64,000 bases of DNA from Pyramidobacter sp. YE332 (GCF_033060595.1 NZ_CP133038.1:1426001-1490000); one strand, 5' to 3'; positions 32,299-41,881 are shown, counted from the stretch's first letter. The notes: a model not told the origin generated them from the sequence alone. A program made the numbers and translations.

Positions 32299-33156
32299 GT
32301 GGAAAACGTCATCGCCGAACGTATCAAAAAAGCGAAGCTGACCAGAGCGCAAGTAAAGATCGCCGAATATATCATCGCCAATCCGGAACTCGCCGGCCGC
32401 AGCTCGTCGCTGGAAGTGGCTCGCGCTGCCGGCGTCAGCGACGTATCGGTGACACGTTTTGCGCGCGCGATTGGATACCCAGGCTTTACCGAACTGAAAA
32501 ACGACATCTACGATCGCATGGTCGAGCGCGCTACCCAGGGCGTCAGCCGCCTGTCGTTGGACGAACGTCTTGAGGCGAATCGGGCTAAATTCGGCAGCGA
32601 TGTCTCTCGTGAGGAATTTCTGAAAATACAGACGTATAACCTCGAGAGAACAATCATGCAGAATTCCGAGGAACTGTATGACAAGTTTGCGAACGTGATC
32701 CTGAATGCGGATATATGTTTCGTTGCCGGTTTCCGCGGCTGCTATGGCACCGTGCATCATTTCTCGTGGATTTTAAGCATCCTTACCGGCCGTATCTGCC
32801 GAATCATCGACGAGAGCGTCGGCGGCATCGACCAGATGCAGCGGACGACCGAGCGCGACTGTGCCGTGTTCTTTTCGGCCAGCCGCTATTACAAAAGCGA
32901 TCTGCGTCTGGCCCGCCTGGCAAAAAGTCACGGCGCAGCTGTCTGTCTGATCACTGACAGTATCCTTTCGCCGCTGGCCTCGTGCGCCGACGTCGTGCTG
33001 ACAGCCGAGGTTCGGCAGGCAAGCTTTTTCAACTCAACCACGGCGATGAACGCCGTTGCCGAATATCTGCTCATGCTGCTTACGCCCTGCTGTCTCGACC
33101 GCTACCGGGCGCACGTACGCGAGCGCGACGAGTATACCAAGGATCTGCTGATATGA
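32299..33156 (+). CDS. MurR/RpiR-family transcriptional regulator
   Basis: 285 residues. An N-terminal HTH_6 domain (VIAERIKKAKLTRAQVKIAE, then SSLEVARAAGVSDVSVTRFARAIGYPGF) is followed by a SIS sugar-isomerase fold from about residue 115. RpiR proteins usually sense phosphorylated sugars or related acids. GTG 32299 has AAGGGG 8 nt upstream; the in-frame ATG at 32281 has no site. It faces a three-gene cassette (dehydrogenase, aldolase, carrier) across a terminator and probably controls it. Confidence 0.88.
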   Translation: MENVIAERIKKAKLTRAQVKIAEYIIANPELAGRSSSLEVARAAGVSDVSVTRFARAIGYPGFTELKNDIYDRMVERATQGVSRLSLDERLEANRAKFGSDVSREEFLKIQTYNLERTIMQNSEELYDKFANVILNADICFVAGFRGCYGTVHHFSWILSILTGRICRIIDESVGGIDQMQRTTERDCAVFFSASRYYKSDLRLARLAKSHGAAVCLITDSILSPLASCADVVLTAEVRQASFFNSTTAMNAVAEYLLMLLTPCCLDRYRAHVRERDEYTKDLLI

Positions 33157-33168
33157 CACAGAAACGCA

Positions 33169-33210
33169 AAAAGCGGAAGAAACTCTTTCGGGAGTCTCTT
33201 CCGCTTTTTT
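33169..33210 (+). terminator. Bidirectional terminator between regulator and dehydrogenase
   Basis: AAAAGCGGAAGA pairs with TCTTCCGCTTTT, followed by TTCTG on the plus strand, and on the minus strand by TTTTTGCG. It serves both convergent genes. Confidence 0.85.
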
Positions 33211-33222
33211 CTGCACAGTAGG

Positions 33223-34194
33223 TTAGGCTTTCAGGTACTGTTTATTGACGAGACAGCGCGGGACGACCTCCTCACCGCGTTCAAGACGCTCAATGTTGTC
33301 GAAGATGCAGGCGGCCATGTTGACGATATTATCCTCGGTGTTGCCGCCGACATGCGGCGTGAGCAGGATGTGAGGTTCCGAGAAGATCGGGTGATCCGAC
33401 GGCAGCGGCTCGCCCTCCACGGTGTCGAGGGCCGCACCCCAAATGCGGCGTTCACGGACGGCGGCAAGCAGTGCATCCGTATCGACGATGCCGCCACGAG
33501 CAGTGTTGACGAGCAGGGCGTTGGGCCTCATCATAGCGATGGCCTTCGCGTCGATCATGTTGCGGGTGCTATCAAGCAATGGCATGTGCAGGCTGATGAT
33601 GTCGGAGGTCGCGAGAAGCTCTTTAAACGGCAGGAACGTGACGTTCAATTCGCGCTCGACTTCCTCGGGAAGACGGAAGACGTCGTAATAAACCACCTCT
33701 GCTCCGAAGCCCTGGAGGATTTTCGTCAGCTTGCGGCCAATAGCTCCCATGCCGACGATGCCGACGCGGCGGCCGTTGATCATCCACGAGTCGGCGATCA
33801 GGTAGCTGCCAAGCAGTTTTTCATGTTTGGCGTCGTCAATGTGCTGCAAAAAGTGACGGAATGCTGCGAGAATGAGTAGCGTCGCCATCTCGGCGACGGG
33901 CTGCGCGTTCATGCCTGCCGTGATCGCCACGCGGATACCGCGTTCGCCGGCTGCCTTGACATCAACGTCGTTATAGCCGACGCCCCAGCGGTGCAGCATG
34001 CGGGCATTTTTCAGGCCAGCGATATGCTCCGCGTCCATGGCGGGGCCACGCAAAACGATATAGGCTGCATCGTTGTGCTTTTCGAGGTCCTCGTAGGTAG
34101 AACCAAACGCCAGTTCATATCTGCCCGCGCTTTTTTCCTTAAAGTATTCGACACCCTTGGGCGCGAACGCGCCAAACATCAGGATCTTGTTCAT
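33223..34194 (-). CDS. D-isomer-specific 2-hydroxyacid dehydrogenase
   Basis: 323 residues, cytoplasmic NAD(P)-dependent oxidoreductase. The Rossmann motif GIVGMGAIGRKL is near residue 145. The catalytic Arg is in NTARGGIVD, Glu in DTVEGEPLP and His in LLTPHVGG. It resembles 3-phosphoglycerate dehydrogenase in the catalytic core but lacks a regulatory ACT domain. It is the last gene of a minus-strand set with an aldolase-type lyase and an ESS-family carrier, so a role in breaking down an imported hydroxy or oxo acid is likely. The substrate is not predictable. Confidence 0.88.
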   Translation of the reverse strand: MNKILMFGAFAPKGVEYFKEKSAGRYELAFGSTYEDLEKHNDAAYIVLRGPAMDAEHIAGLKNARMLHRWGVGYNDVDVKAAGERGIRVAITAGMNAQPVAEMATLLILAAFRHFLQHIDDAKHEKLLGSYLIADSWMINGRRVGIVGMGAIGRKLTKILQGFGAEVVYYDVFRLPEEVERELNVTFLPFKELLATSDIISLHMPLLDSTRNMIDAKAIAMMRPNALLVNTARGGIVDTDALLAAVRERRIWGAALDTVEGEPLPSDHPIFSEPHILLTPHVGGNTEDNIVNMAACIFDNIERLERGEEVVPRCLVNKQYLKA

Positions 34195-34216
34195 AAGAAA
34201 AGCAGTCCTTTCTTTA

Positions 34217-35203
34217 TTAAAGCCTTCCGGCGACCTGCTCCATCAGCTCGCGCGAGGGCTTTTTCATGTCGAGCCTCGAGGTCTCAATAATCAGCTTGTA
34301 CAGGTCCACGCCCTTTTCGGCGGCAACTTCTTTGAACAGGGGGATGTAGTGCGAGTGGCAGCCGGAGTAACCGAGTACGACGTCCAGCGGCATGGCCGGC
34401 GCGCGGTAACCGTAAGGCTTCATCGCGGGGGCGAGTTCGTTGTCGATAAAACGGAACAGCCCGTACATATCGATGCCCGTCTTGTAACCGGCACGGTCGA
34501 GCGCAGCGACGGCCGTCTCGGTAGCAATGTTGCCGGCGCTGCGGGCCATGCCCATAAGGCCGCAGTCGATGATCTGCGCACCGTTTTCGGCAGCCGCGAC
34601 GGCGTTGGCAACGGCGCAGCCAAGGTTGGCGTGCCCGTGGAAACCAACGGGGATCTTCACGGCTTGCGAAACAGCCTTCGTGTAAGCCGCCGCCTGAGCG
34701 GGCAACATCATGCCAGCGGAATCCATGATGATGAGCACATCAACGCCAGCCTTTTCGAGCAGCTGCGCCTCGGTAGCCAGCGCCTCAGGCGTAAGCACGT
34801 AGGCCTTCATCATCGCGAAGAACGCCTTCATGCCCGCGGCTTTGACCATTCTCACGGCGTTCACGGCCTTTTCGCCGTCGCCAGCGTTGATGCCGACGCG
34901 CAGAAACTTCAATCCGGCCTTCGCCGCTTTGGCGACGAGCCCTTCAGTCGCGTTTGTCGCGCCGAGGAACATGCCGACTTCGGTCTTGTCCACGAACGGC
35001 TTTGCCAGTTCGAGATACTCGTCGTCCGTGCAGGGCGCTTTGACGCCCTTGTCGTACGCTCCCATGCCGGCGCAGTTGCCCATCTCGACGATCATCACGC
35101 CGTTTTCGGTCAGGCCTTTCAGCATGAGCGTGGTCAGTTCGGCAGAGAAACCGGCGCCCACGACGTTGCCGCCGTCGCGCAATGTGCAGTCCATAATTTT
35201 CAT
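34217..35203 (-). CDS. HMGL-like (DRE-TIM) aldolase/lyase
   Basis: 328 residues with a DRE-TIM barrel. The DCTLRDGG signature is at the very N-terminus and the metal-binding HGHANLG motif near residue 195. It groups by motifs with 4-hydroxy-2-oxovalerate aldolases and HMG-CoA lyases, which cleave or form C-C bonds next to a keto or thioester group using a divalent metal. The usual aldehyde-dehydrogenase partner of the MhpE type is not next to it. The neighbours are a 2-hydroxyacid dehydrogenase and a carrier, which suggests a small catabolic pathway. Confidence 0.82.
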   Translation of the reverse strand: MKIMDCTLRDGGNVVGAGFSAELTTLMLKGLTENGVMIVEMGNCAGMGAYDKGVKAPCTDDEYLELAKPFVDKTEVGMFLGATNATEGLVAKAAKAGLKFLRVGINAGDGEKAVNAVRMVKAAGMKAFFAMMKAYVLTPEALATEAQLLEKAGVDVLIIMDSAGMMLPAQAAAYTKAVSQAVKIPVGFHGHANLGCAVANAVAAAENGAQIIDCGLMGMARSAGNIATETAVAALDRAGYKTGIDMYGLFRFIDNELAPAMKPYGYRAPAMPLDVVLGYSGCHSHYIPLFKEVAAEKGVDLYKLIIETSRLDMKKPSRELMEQVAGRL

Positions 35204-35294
35204 GTGTTAAGATCTTCCTTTCTTGATCTTGATCCGAAAGATTTTTATAAAGCAGGCTCGCGAAGAAAACCGCTGTTCCATGTCCGGCAAAACG

Positions 35295-36608
35295 TCAGTT
35301 TTTCTTGATGAACTTCTCGCCGATGACGAGCAGAATCACGGTCAGGATGCCGCCGATGGCGACGGGATACCAGATCGACTGAACGGTGAGAATCGGCACG
35401 ATCGCCACGAGCGTCGAAGTGACGGGCGTGAAGCAGCTCATCGCGACGCCGAAGCCTTCCCACGCCGGCGAGTTGCGCGTGTCGGGGTCGGTGCAGCGAG
35501 CTAAAGCCAGACCGCTGGGGGCCGAGCCGGTGCCCTGACCAAAGAAGAGCAGCCCCGTCTCAAGCCAGTTGTCCTTGAACCAGCGCTTGGTCAGGAAGAC
35601 GCAGATAAAAATCATCAATACAATGATCGCGAGCATATGAATCAAAATGGGAACAAGGAACGACGCGACCATTTTCAGGTTAAGCGTGGCAGTCGCCGCG
35701 CAGATGCAGATTTCCAAAGCGACGCCCGAAATGTTGCCGATCGCCTTTTTGTCAGCGTAACCGTCGATACGCAGCTTGCACATCAGAGTCCAGATGATGA
35801 GCGCGCCGACGATGCCATAAAGGAACACGGGGATGTTCTTCGCGCCGGGGACGTAGGTTTTCAGTGTCGTAAAGAGCACCGTGCCCAGCCAAATGCTGAC
35901 AAGTACCAGCGCCAGCTGAAGCGCCAGGCCGTTGAGCGCGTCGCTCGCCACCGTGGCGCTGCCAAGCGATTTCTGCTTTTCAACAGGAATGGGACCGCTA
36001 ACGACATCAATCTTGCCCGTTGCGCCTTTTTCAAGGCTTGTCGCGTAGCCCTTACGCACGCCCCAGTTGACGATCGTCATGCCGACGACCATAGCGACGA
36101 TCAGACCGAGTGTGGCCATGATGATGCCAAGGTCGAGCATTCCCCGCTGAGCTTCGCCAAGCGACTCAAACAGCTTTCCGGCAGAAGCCGCAGCGCCGTG
36201 GCCGCCCCAGTAGGTATATGCGGCCATCAGGCCCCATCCCTTGGGCATCATCGGCCAGAAAACGCTCAGGGCCATGCCGACGAGTGTGCCGACGAACATC
36301 TGCGAAAAGTATGTCAGACCGTCGACGACAACGGAACCGACGAACTGCTTGATGCGGCTTTTTTCAATCTTTGTGCCGAAGATAATACACGTCAGCACGA
36401 CGGTGATCATTGGCGTGGGCATTCCCGAGAACCCCTTCGGGATCTCCATCCAGCCGAGCACCTGCGGCCCAACAATGAGCGCTACCACGCCGCCGATCAG
36501 ACCGGCGGGAAGGAACAGCTTCTGCAAAGGTTTCACCAGCTCGCGCAGCGCTAGACCAACCAGTAAAAACAGAGCCAATACCGATAAATCATTAATAACG
36601 GCACTCAT
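35295..36608 (-). CDS. GltS-like sodium:glutamate symporter family carrier (ESS)
   Basis: 437 residues, about 10-12 hydrophobic helices in two inverted halves. Family features are LFLPAGLIGGVVALIVGPQV near the start, the glycine-rich re-entrant loop YWGGHGAAASAGKLFE, and the second-half equivalent FFGQGTGSAPSGLALAR. GltS uses sodium to import glutamate, but this divergent member may take a related acid that feeds the aldolase and dehydrogenase downstream. ATG 36608 follows GGGAGG. A long inverted repeat lies just upstream. Confidence 0.85.
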   Translation of the reverse strand: MSAVINDLSVLALFLLVGLALRELVKPLQKLFLPAGLIGGVVALIVGPQVLGWMEIPKGFSGMPTPMITVVLTCIIFGTKIEKSRIKQFVGSVVVDGLTYFSQMFVGTLVGMALSVFWPMMPKGWGLMAAYTYWGGHGAAASAGKLFESLGEAQRGMLDLGIIMATLGLIVAMVVGMTIVNWGVRKGYATSLEKGATGKIDVVSGPIPVEKQKSLGSATVASDALNGLALQLALVLVSIWLGTVLFTTLKTYVPGAKNIPVFLYGIVGALIIWTLMCKLRIDGYADKKAIGNISGVALEICICAATATLNLKMVASFLVPILIHMLAIIVLMIFICVFLTKRWFKDNWLETGLLFFGQGTGSAPSGLALARCTDPDTRNSPAWEGFGVAMSCFTPVTSTLVAIVPILTVQSIWYPVAIGGILTVILLVIGEKFIKKN

Positions 36609-36638
36609 AAGATTTCCTCCCTTACAGATTTGTTGTTA

Positions 36639-36667
36639 TTACGACATATATTATATTAATGTCGTAA
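36639..36667. promoter_or_regulatory. Candidate operator upstream of the GltS-like carrier
   Basis: TTACGACAT (36639-36647) and ATGTCGTAA (36659-36667) are perfect inverted complements around an 11-bp A/T-only centre, with further partial pairing (GTTGTTA/CAAC) outside. It lies 31 bp before the carrier start and would overlap the promoter. The RpiR regulator at 32299 is the likeliest ligand. Confidence 0.6.
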
Positions 36668-36772
36668 CAACTTCAATAATGATAATCGAATGAAATAACT
36701 CCGTCAAGGAAGTTTTTTAATGTATACATTATACTTTAATGATGCTCCAGCGCTCATTTTGCGGATAAAGTA

Positions 36773-36817
36773 AACAGCGTCTGCTGCGCAATGAAGATAC
36801 GCACGGCAGACGCTGTT
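36773..36817 (-). terminator. Hairpin after the CoA transferase gene
   Basis: AACAGCGTCTGC and GCAGACGCTGTT form a perfect 12-bp stem with a 21-nt loop. The minus-strand tail is TTACTTTATCC, a weak T run. The plus strand has CTGCTTTTTT. Confidence 0.6.
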
Positions 36818-36837
36818 CTGCTTTTTTGAAAAAACTT

Positions 36838-38175
36838 TTATCGTTTCGCGCTCGCTCGCCAGATGTTCTGCTTCCGCGCGGCGGCGATGAGTTCGTCGCG
36901 GAAGTCGGGATGGGCGATCGAGATCAGACGCTCGGCACGTTCCCACGCGGAAGCTCCGGCCAGGTTGACGGCGCCGTATTCGGTGACGATGAAGTAAGCC
37001 TGGCTTCTGGGGTCGGTGACGATGTCGCCGCAGAAGTGCGGCACGATACGCGACCTGCGCTCGCCGGTTTGGGTCATGAACGACGAGGTCATGCAGATGA
37101 AGGCCGCTCCCCCGCTCGACATTGCGGCTCCCGTAAGGTAGTCGAGCTGTCCGCCGGTGCCGCTGATGTGGCGCAGGCCGGCGGACTCGGCGCCTACCTG
37201 GCCGTAGAGGTCGGCTGAGATACAGCTGTTGATGGAGATCATCCGGTCGTTGCGGGCGATCACGGCAGGATCGTTGATGAACTCAAGCGGCTCGACGACG
37301 ACGCCGGGATTGCGGTCGACCCAGTCATACAGCCTCTGCGTGCCGAGGATGATGCCAGCCACGCCTTTGCCGCGCTGAAAACTTTTGCGGCGATTGGTCA
37401 GCTTGCCGGCTTCGTACAGGTCGAGGTAGGCGTCGCCGCACAGTTCGGTGTGCATACCGAGGTCTTTCAGGCCGGACTTTGCGATGAGCGAGCCGACGGC
37501 GTTCGGCATGCCGCCGATGCCAAGCTGAAGCGTGGCGCCGTCTTGGATATATTTCGCGATGTGAGCGGCAATTCTTTCGTCTTCGACCGTTGGAACGGGA
37601 GCGGGCAGTTGCGGCAAAGGGCCGTGCGGCCCTTCGACAACAAAGTCGGCCTCGCTGATGTGGACGCTCTCGCCGAAGCCGCCGTAGACGACGGGCAACG
37701 ACTCGTTCACTTCGAGGATGACGACGTCGGCCTTTTCAAGGATGGGACGTCCCACGCCGGCGGCGCACGAGAGGTTGAAATATCCGTGCTTGTCCATCGG
37801 CGCAACGCTCATCATGGCGACGTTGACGGTCAAAAACTCACGGTAGTACCAGGCGAGGTTGCGGAAGACCATGGGGATGTAGCTGCACAGTCCGCGGTCG
37901 CACAACCTGCGCTCGTAACCGGAGCAGTGCCAGCTGTTGTAGGTGAAGTGTTCGCGCGCAGGGTCGCTTTCGGCGGTGCGCAGCGGCCCGAAGATGAGGT
38001 TGCCGCGGATCTTCACATCCGTCAGTTCCTCGCGACGAGCGGCAAGGGCGGCGTCGCACAGCGCGGGGAAGCCGACGTTGGTGGTGTAGTCCACCCAGTC
38101 GCCGCTTTTGACGATCGACACGGCCTGCTGCGGCGTACGCAGTTTTGCCCGGTACTCGTCGAAAACGTTCATCAT
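36838..38175 (-). CDS. Acetyl-CoA hydrolase/transferase-family CoA transferase
   Basis: 445 residues, of the 4-hydroxybutyrate/acetate CoA-transferase type. It moves CoA between an acyl-CoA and a carboxylate. Seen are [11 protein letters not shown], the catalytic-Glu region [11 protein letters not shown] and the two-lobed length. The start is ATG 38175, overlapping the stop of iorB by 4 bp; ATG 38172 is the alternative. Co-transcription with iorA and iorB implies that the arylacetyl-CoA or branched acyl-CoA made by the oxidoreductase is turned over by this enzyme, ending in substrate-level phosphorylation elsewhere. Confidence 0.88.
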   Translation of the reverse strand: MMNVFDEYRAKLRTPQQAVSIVKSGDWVDYTTNVGFPALCDAALAARREELTDVKIRGNLIFGPLRTAESDPAREHFTYNSWHCSGYERRLCDRGLCSYIPMVFRNLAWYYREFLTVNVAMMSVAPMDKHGYFNLSCAAGVGRPILEKADVVILEVNESLPVVYGGFGESVHISEADFVVEGPHGPLPQLPAPVPTVEDERIAAHIAKYIQDGATLQLGIGGMPNAVGSLIAKSGLKDLGMHTELCGDAYLDLYEAGKLTNRRKSFQRGKGVAGIILGTQRLYDWVDRNPGVVVEPLEFINDPAVIARNDRMISINSCISADLYGQVGAESAGLRHISGTGGQLDYLTGAAMSSGGAAFICMTSSFMTQTGERRSRIVPHFCGDIVTDPRSQAYFIVTEYGAVNLAGASAWERAERLISIAHPDFRDELIAAARKQNIWRASAKR

Positions 38176-38765
38176 GCTTTCGCGGCGGCGAGGTTCAGCC
38201 CGGCTTCGAGACAACGCAGGTTATCCTCGAAGAATTTCGGTTTGACGCAGCCTCGAAGCGCCTGCGTCCAGTCGGCTCCGTCCACGCCGATGGCGGAAAT
38301 CAGCGCGCCCAGCAACACGACGTTCATGCCGCGGGGCATGCCGAGGTCGGAGGCAATCTTCACGGCGTCGATGGCGAGGGTGTCGGCACGCTTTTTCAGC
38401 TCGTCGACGATGCCGTCGGGATACTCGCACTCGCCGCTGAGGACGGGCAACGGGGGCATCCGATACGTGTTGACGATGACTTTGCCGCCGGGCTTGAGGA
38501 ACGGCAGGCAGCGCATCGCCTCCATCGTCTCGAAGGAAACGAGCACGTCGGCTTCGCCCTGGCCGATGAGGGGCGACCAAACCTTTTGACCGTAGCGCAC
38601 CTGCGTGGTGACGGAACCGCCGCGCTGGCTCATGCCGTGGACTTCGCTCATCTTCACGTCGTAGCCGGCGTCGATGAGGCCGGTGGTGAGCACTTTGCTG
38701 GCGAGGATGGTCCCCTGTCCGCCGACGCCGACGAGGATAACGCTTTGGGTATCGGGCCTTTTCAT
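38172..38765 (-). CDS. iorB: Indolepyruvate ferredoxin oxidoreductase, beta subunit
   Basis: 197 residues with the gamma-type domain of 2-oxoacid:ferredoxin oxidoreductases: [19 protein letters not shown] at the N-terminus and [19 protein letters not shown]. Together with IorA it decarboxylates aryl pyruvates from Trp, Phe and Tyr to acyl-CoA and reduces ferredoxin. ATG 38765 overlaps the iorA stop by 4 bp, and the gene overlaps the CoA transferase start at its end. Confidence 0.94.
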   Translation of the reverse strand: MKRPDTQSVILVGVGGQGTILASKVLTTGLIDAGYDVKMSEVHGMSQRGGSVTTQVRYGQKVWSPLIGQGEADVLVSFETMEAMRCLPFLKPGGKVIVNTYRMPPLPVLSGECEYPDGIVDELKKRADTLAIDAVKIASDLGMPRGMNVVLLGALISAIGVDGADWTQALRGCVKPKFFEDNLRCLEAGLNLAAAKA

Positions 38766-40555
38766 GCTTTTTTCGCTCCTTTCACGATGGCCTGCTGGGG
38801 GCAGACCTGCGCGCAGACGGTGCAGCCGACGCACTGCATGGGATCGATGGCGGCCTTTCTCTCGCACGTGTCGAACGAGAGCGCGGGGCAGCCGGTGGAC
38901 AAGCATTTCTTGCAGCCGATGCACTTTTTTCGGTCGATCGTGCACTGCGCCGGCGTCATGCGGAACTCGCGACGATCCTCGGCGGACAGGCGCTTGAGCA
39001 CGCACGGCCAGCGCGTGATGAGCACGACGGGGCCTTCGCGCACTTCCGTATAGGCCCAGTCGAGGGCCTTCTTCATCTCGTCGAGGTGGAGCGGGTTGAC
39101 GGTGCGCACGCGCTCGAGCCCGAGGGCGCGGACGATCGTCCCGACGTCCATGATGGTGGCCGGCTCGCCCTTGAGCGTGTAGCCGGTGCCGGGATTCTCC
39201 TGATGCCCGGTCATGCCGGTGATGCGGTTGTCGAGGACGCAGCAGATCAGGTGCGAGTCGTTGTAGATGACTTCCTCCAGCGCGTTGATGCCAGTGTGGA
39301 AGAACGTGGAATCGCCCATGCAGGCAACGACGGTCTTGTCCTGGCCGCTGAGGGCGAACGCCTTGCTGAGTCCGTGGCCGACGGAGAACGCGGAACCCAT
39401 GCAGTTGGCCAGGTCCTTGGCGTTGAGCGGCTCGTTGCCGCTGAGGGCGTAACAACCGATGTCGCCGACGATGACGGTGTCCTTGCGCTTGGCCGCCTCG
39501 TAAAAAAAGCCGCGGTGCGGACAGCCGGCGCAGAGCGCGGGCGGACGGGGAACGACGAGCTTGGGATCGCCCTGTACGCCGCGCGCTTCTTCGCCGAGCA
39601 GCGCCTTGCGGATAATGTTGGGGTTCAGTTCGTCGATGGCGGGGATCTTCTCCTTGCCGATGCAGTCGATACCGGCCGCCTTGATCTGGTTTTCCATGTA
39701 CGGGTCGAGCTCCTCGATCACGTACATCGTCTCGACGCGGGCGCGAAACTCGCGGATCAGGTCGATGGGCAGCGGGTTGGTGAGTCCCAGCTTGAGGTAC
39801 GATACGGCGTCGCCGAACACCTCTTTGGCGTACTGATACGAGACGCCGCTGGTGACGATGCCGACTTTCCTGCTGCCGCTGTACTCGGCGCGGTTGTACT
39901 TGCAGTCGTTGGACAGCGCCAGCAGCCTGCGGTCACGCTCGGGCATCTTCAGGCGGTTGCGTTTGGCCGCGATCGGCACGTCGTCGAACTTGGCGCGGTT
40001 CTTGACATAGGGGATGGCGGCGAAGGGATACCGTTCCCCCGGCTCGACCAACGACTTTGAGTGGCACACGCGCGTGGTCATGCGGAACATCACCGGCGTG
40101 TCGAACCGCTCGCTCAGGTCGAAGGCGTCGCGGAACATGTCCTTGGCCTCCTGCGAGTCGGACGGCTCCAGCATGGGAATCTTGATGAACGGTGCGTAAT
40201 TGCGGTTGTCCTGCTCGTTCTGCGAACTGTGCATGCCCGGATCGTCGGCGGTGACGAAGACCATGCCGCCCGAGACACCCATGTAGGCGAACGTGAAGAT
40301 CGGGTCGGCCGCCACGTTCAGTCCCACGTGCTTCATCGCCGCCATCGAACGCACGCCTCCCATCGACGCGCCGATGGCCGCTTCCATGGCCACCTTTTCG
40401 TTGGGCGCCCACTCCGCGACGATTTCCTTGTACGTTCCCACGTTCTCCAGGATCTCCGTGCTCGGAGTGCCCGGATACGCCGAAGCGAACGCCACGCCGG
40501 CTTCCCATGCCCCGCGCGCGACGGCCTCGTTGCCCGACATCAGCTGCTTTGTCAC
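38762..40555 (-). CDS. iorA: Indolepyruvate ferredoxin oxidoreductase, alpha subunit
   Basis: 597 residues. The pyrimidine-binding domain comes first (GAWEAGVAFASAYPGTPSTE). The TPP-binding region near 400-450 includes GDIGCYALSG and MGDSTFFHTG. Two 4Fe-4S clusters are bound at the C-terminus by CIGCKKCLSTGCP and CVGCTVCAQVCP. The start is GTG 40555 after a G-rich ribosome site with a 6-nt gap. The enzyme is oxygen-sensitive and typical of peptide-fermenting anaerobes. Divergent from a LysR gene. Confidence 0.95.
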   Translation of the reverse strand: MTKQLMSGNEAVARGAWEAGVAFASAYPGTPSTEILENVGTYKEIVAEWAPNEKVAMEAAIGASMGGVRSMAAMKHVGLNVAADPIFTFAYMGVSGGMVFVTADDPGMHSSQNEQDNRNYAPFIKIPMLEPSDSQEAKDMFRDAFDLSERFDTPVMFRMTTRVCHSKSLVEPGERYPFAAIPYVKNRAKFDDVPIAAKRNRLKMPERDRRLLALSNDCKYNRAEYSGSRKVGIVTSGVSYQYAKEVFGDAVSYLKLGLTNPLPIDLIREFRARVETMYVIEELDPYMENQIKAAGIDCIGKEKIPAIDELNPNIIRKALLGEEARGVQGDPKLVVPRPPALCAGCPHRGFFYEAAKRKDTVIVGDIGCYALSGNEPLNAKDLANCMGSAFSVGHGLSKAFALSGQDKTVVACMGDSTFFHTGINALEEVIYNDSHLICCVLDNRITGMTGHQENPGTGYTLKGEPATIMDVGTIVRALGLERVRTVNPLHLDEMKKALDWAYTEVREGPVVLITRWPCVLKRLSAEDRREFRMTPAQCTIDRKKCIGCKKCLSTGCPALSFDTCERKAAIDPMQCVGCTVCAQVCPQQAIVKGAKKA

Positions 40556-40598
40556 TTGAATCCCCCCGTTTGTTTTTTGCGAATATATTATTTTTGAT

Positions 40599-40675
40599 GT
40601 TATTTGTATTTTATAAAAAAGCTTGAAAAAATGGAAATACTTTTCTATAATGGCGCTATAAGAAAAACAAATAAC
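40599..40675. promoter_or_regulatory. Divergent ior/LysR control region with perfect 9-bp dyad
   Basis: GTTATTTGT (40599-40607) and ACAAATAAC (40667-40675) are exact inverted complements 59 bp apart, framing the A/T-rich interval between iorA and the LysR gene. Within it, TTGAAA (40623-40628), 17 bp and TATAAT (40646-40651) form a strong plus-strand promoter for the LysR gene. The paired half-sites suggest DNA looping or dimer-of-dimers binding by the LysR protein. Confidence 0.65.
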
Positions 40676-40694
40676 CACGGCACAAAGGGGGATC

Positions 40695-41582
40695 GTGGTG
40701 ACGATCACGCAGATCCTGTACGCGCTGGCGGTGGAACAGCACTTGAACTTCTCGGCGGCATCGCGGGCACTGTTCGTGTCACAGCCGGCGCTGTCGCTTC
40801 AGATCAAGGCGCTGGAATCGGAGCTGGGCTGCAGGCTGTTCGAGCGCACCACACGTGGCGTAACGCTGACGGCGAGCGGGCGCGCCTTCTGCGAGGCTGC
40901 CCGGCCGCTCGCCGTCGCATGGGCGGACTTCAAATCGCACATCAGCGGGACGACGGTGGCGCGCGTCCTGCGCATCGGCCTTGGGGCGCGCGTGTATTCC
41001 AACCGACTGTTCAGAAAGATTGTCGCGTTTCTCGACAACCACCCCGAGATCGAAGTGTCGTTCGTTACCGAAGCAGGCCGCGACTTTTTGAGCGACCTGC
41101 GCGAGGGAGCCCTCGACCTGGCGCTCGACCGTTTACCGCCGCCGTCGCTGCTCGACGGTGCGGAACAGTTCGCAAGCTGGACGCTGATCGAGGAGCCGCA
41201 GTGCATTTTGCTCCCCCGAAGCGATCCTCGCGCGCAAAAAAATGAATTCCGCTTTTCCGAACTGGAGGATTGCGCCATCATCACCAGTCTGGAAAACACG
41301 ATAGAAGACCGCACGCTGCACTATCTGTGCAGGAAGCACGGCTTCACGCTCAACCGCCTCTACCGCTCCGACAGCATGAAGACGAACATGGACCTGCTGA
41401 GGAGCGGCAAGGGCGTAATCATTGGCCCAAAATCGTTCGCCAGCTATTTCGGCGTGGCGGCTGTGCCTCTGTCGCCGTCGACGACCGCGTCGCTGGATTT
41501 TATCTGCCTGAAGAAAAACGCCGACCGGCCGGAAGTTTCGACGCTGCGAAGATATCTGCAGAAGCTGTGCGCGGTCCGATGA
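40695..41582 (+). CDS. LysR-family transcriptional regulator
   Basis: 295 residues. The N-terminal winged helix is typical: ALAVEQHLNFSAASRALFVS, then QPALSLQIKALESELGCRLF and ERTTRGVTLTASG. A two-lobed periplasmic-binding-type effector domain follows. GTG 40695 lies after AAAGGGGG. It is divergent from iorA across a strong dyad, so it probably activates or represses the ior-CoA transferase operon in response to an aryl acid or aryl pyruvate. Confidence 0.92.
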   Translation: MVTITQILYALAVEQHLNFSAASRALFVSQPALSLQIKALESELGCRLFERTTRGVTLTASGRAFCEAARPLAVAWADFKSHISGTTVARVLRIGLGARVYSNRLFRKIVAFLDNHPEIEVSFVTEAGRDFLSDLREGALDLALDRLPPPSLLDGAEQFASWTLIEEPQCILLPRSDPRAQKNEFRFSELEDCAIITSLENTIEDRTLHYLCRKHGFTLNRLYRSDSMKTNMDLLRSGKGVIIGPKSFASYFGVAAVPLSPSTTASLDFICLKKNADRPEVSTLRRYLQKLCAVR

Positions 41583-41816
41583 GCCCGGGAACGTTTCCGA
41601 CGCCGGTTCTCGCGGAACATCGGGGCCGGGAAACAAAAAGACGGTGCGGCGCTGCGCGGTTCCCCTGCCGTCGTCACCCCCCAACGCACGAATTGAAGCG
41701 GGCAGGACGAGAAATATCCTGCCTCCCGCGCATGAGAAACAAGACCGCAGAGCTTTGGCGAGATTCAATCGTTCTCCGCTGATACCGGCACTGACAAGTA
41801 TTTCTCCAGACAACAA
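41583..41816. other. Intergenic stretch without a recognisable gene
   Basis: After the LysR stop, about 230 bp show open frames but no Shine-Dalgarno, motif or RNA structure that I can defend. Confidence 0.4.
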
Positions 41817-41858
41817 AAAAATCGCGAAGCCCTCATTTTACAGGCTTCGCGATTTATT
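41817..41858 (-). terminator. Terminator of tRNA-Sec
   Basis: AAATCGCGAAGCC and GGCTTCGCGATTT form a 13-bp stem, followed on the minus strand by TTTTG after the stem's own T run. It lies 24 bp beyond the tRNA-Sec 3' end and may also stop LysR transcription. Confidence 0.8.
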
Positions 41859-41881
41859 TTGATTCATTGATTTTCTCGTTA

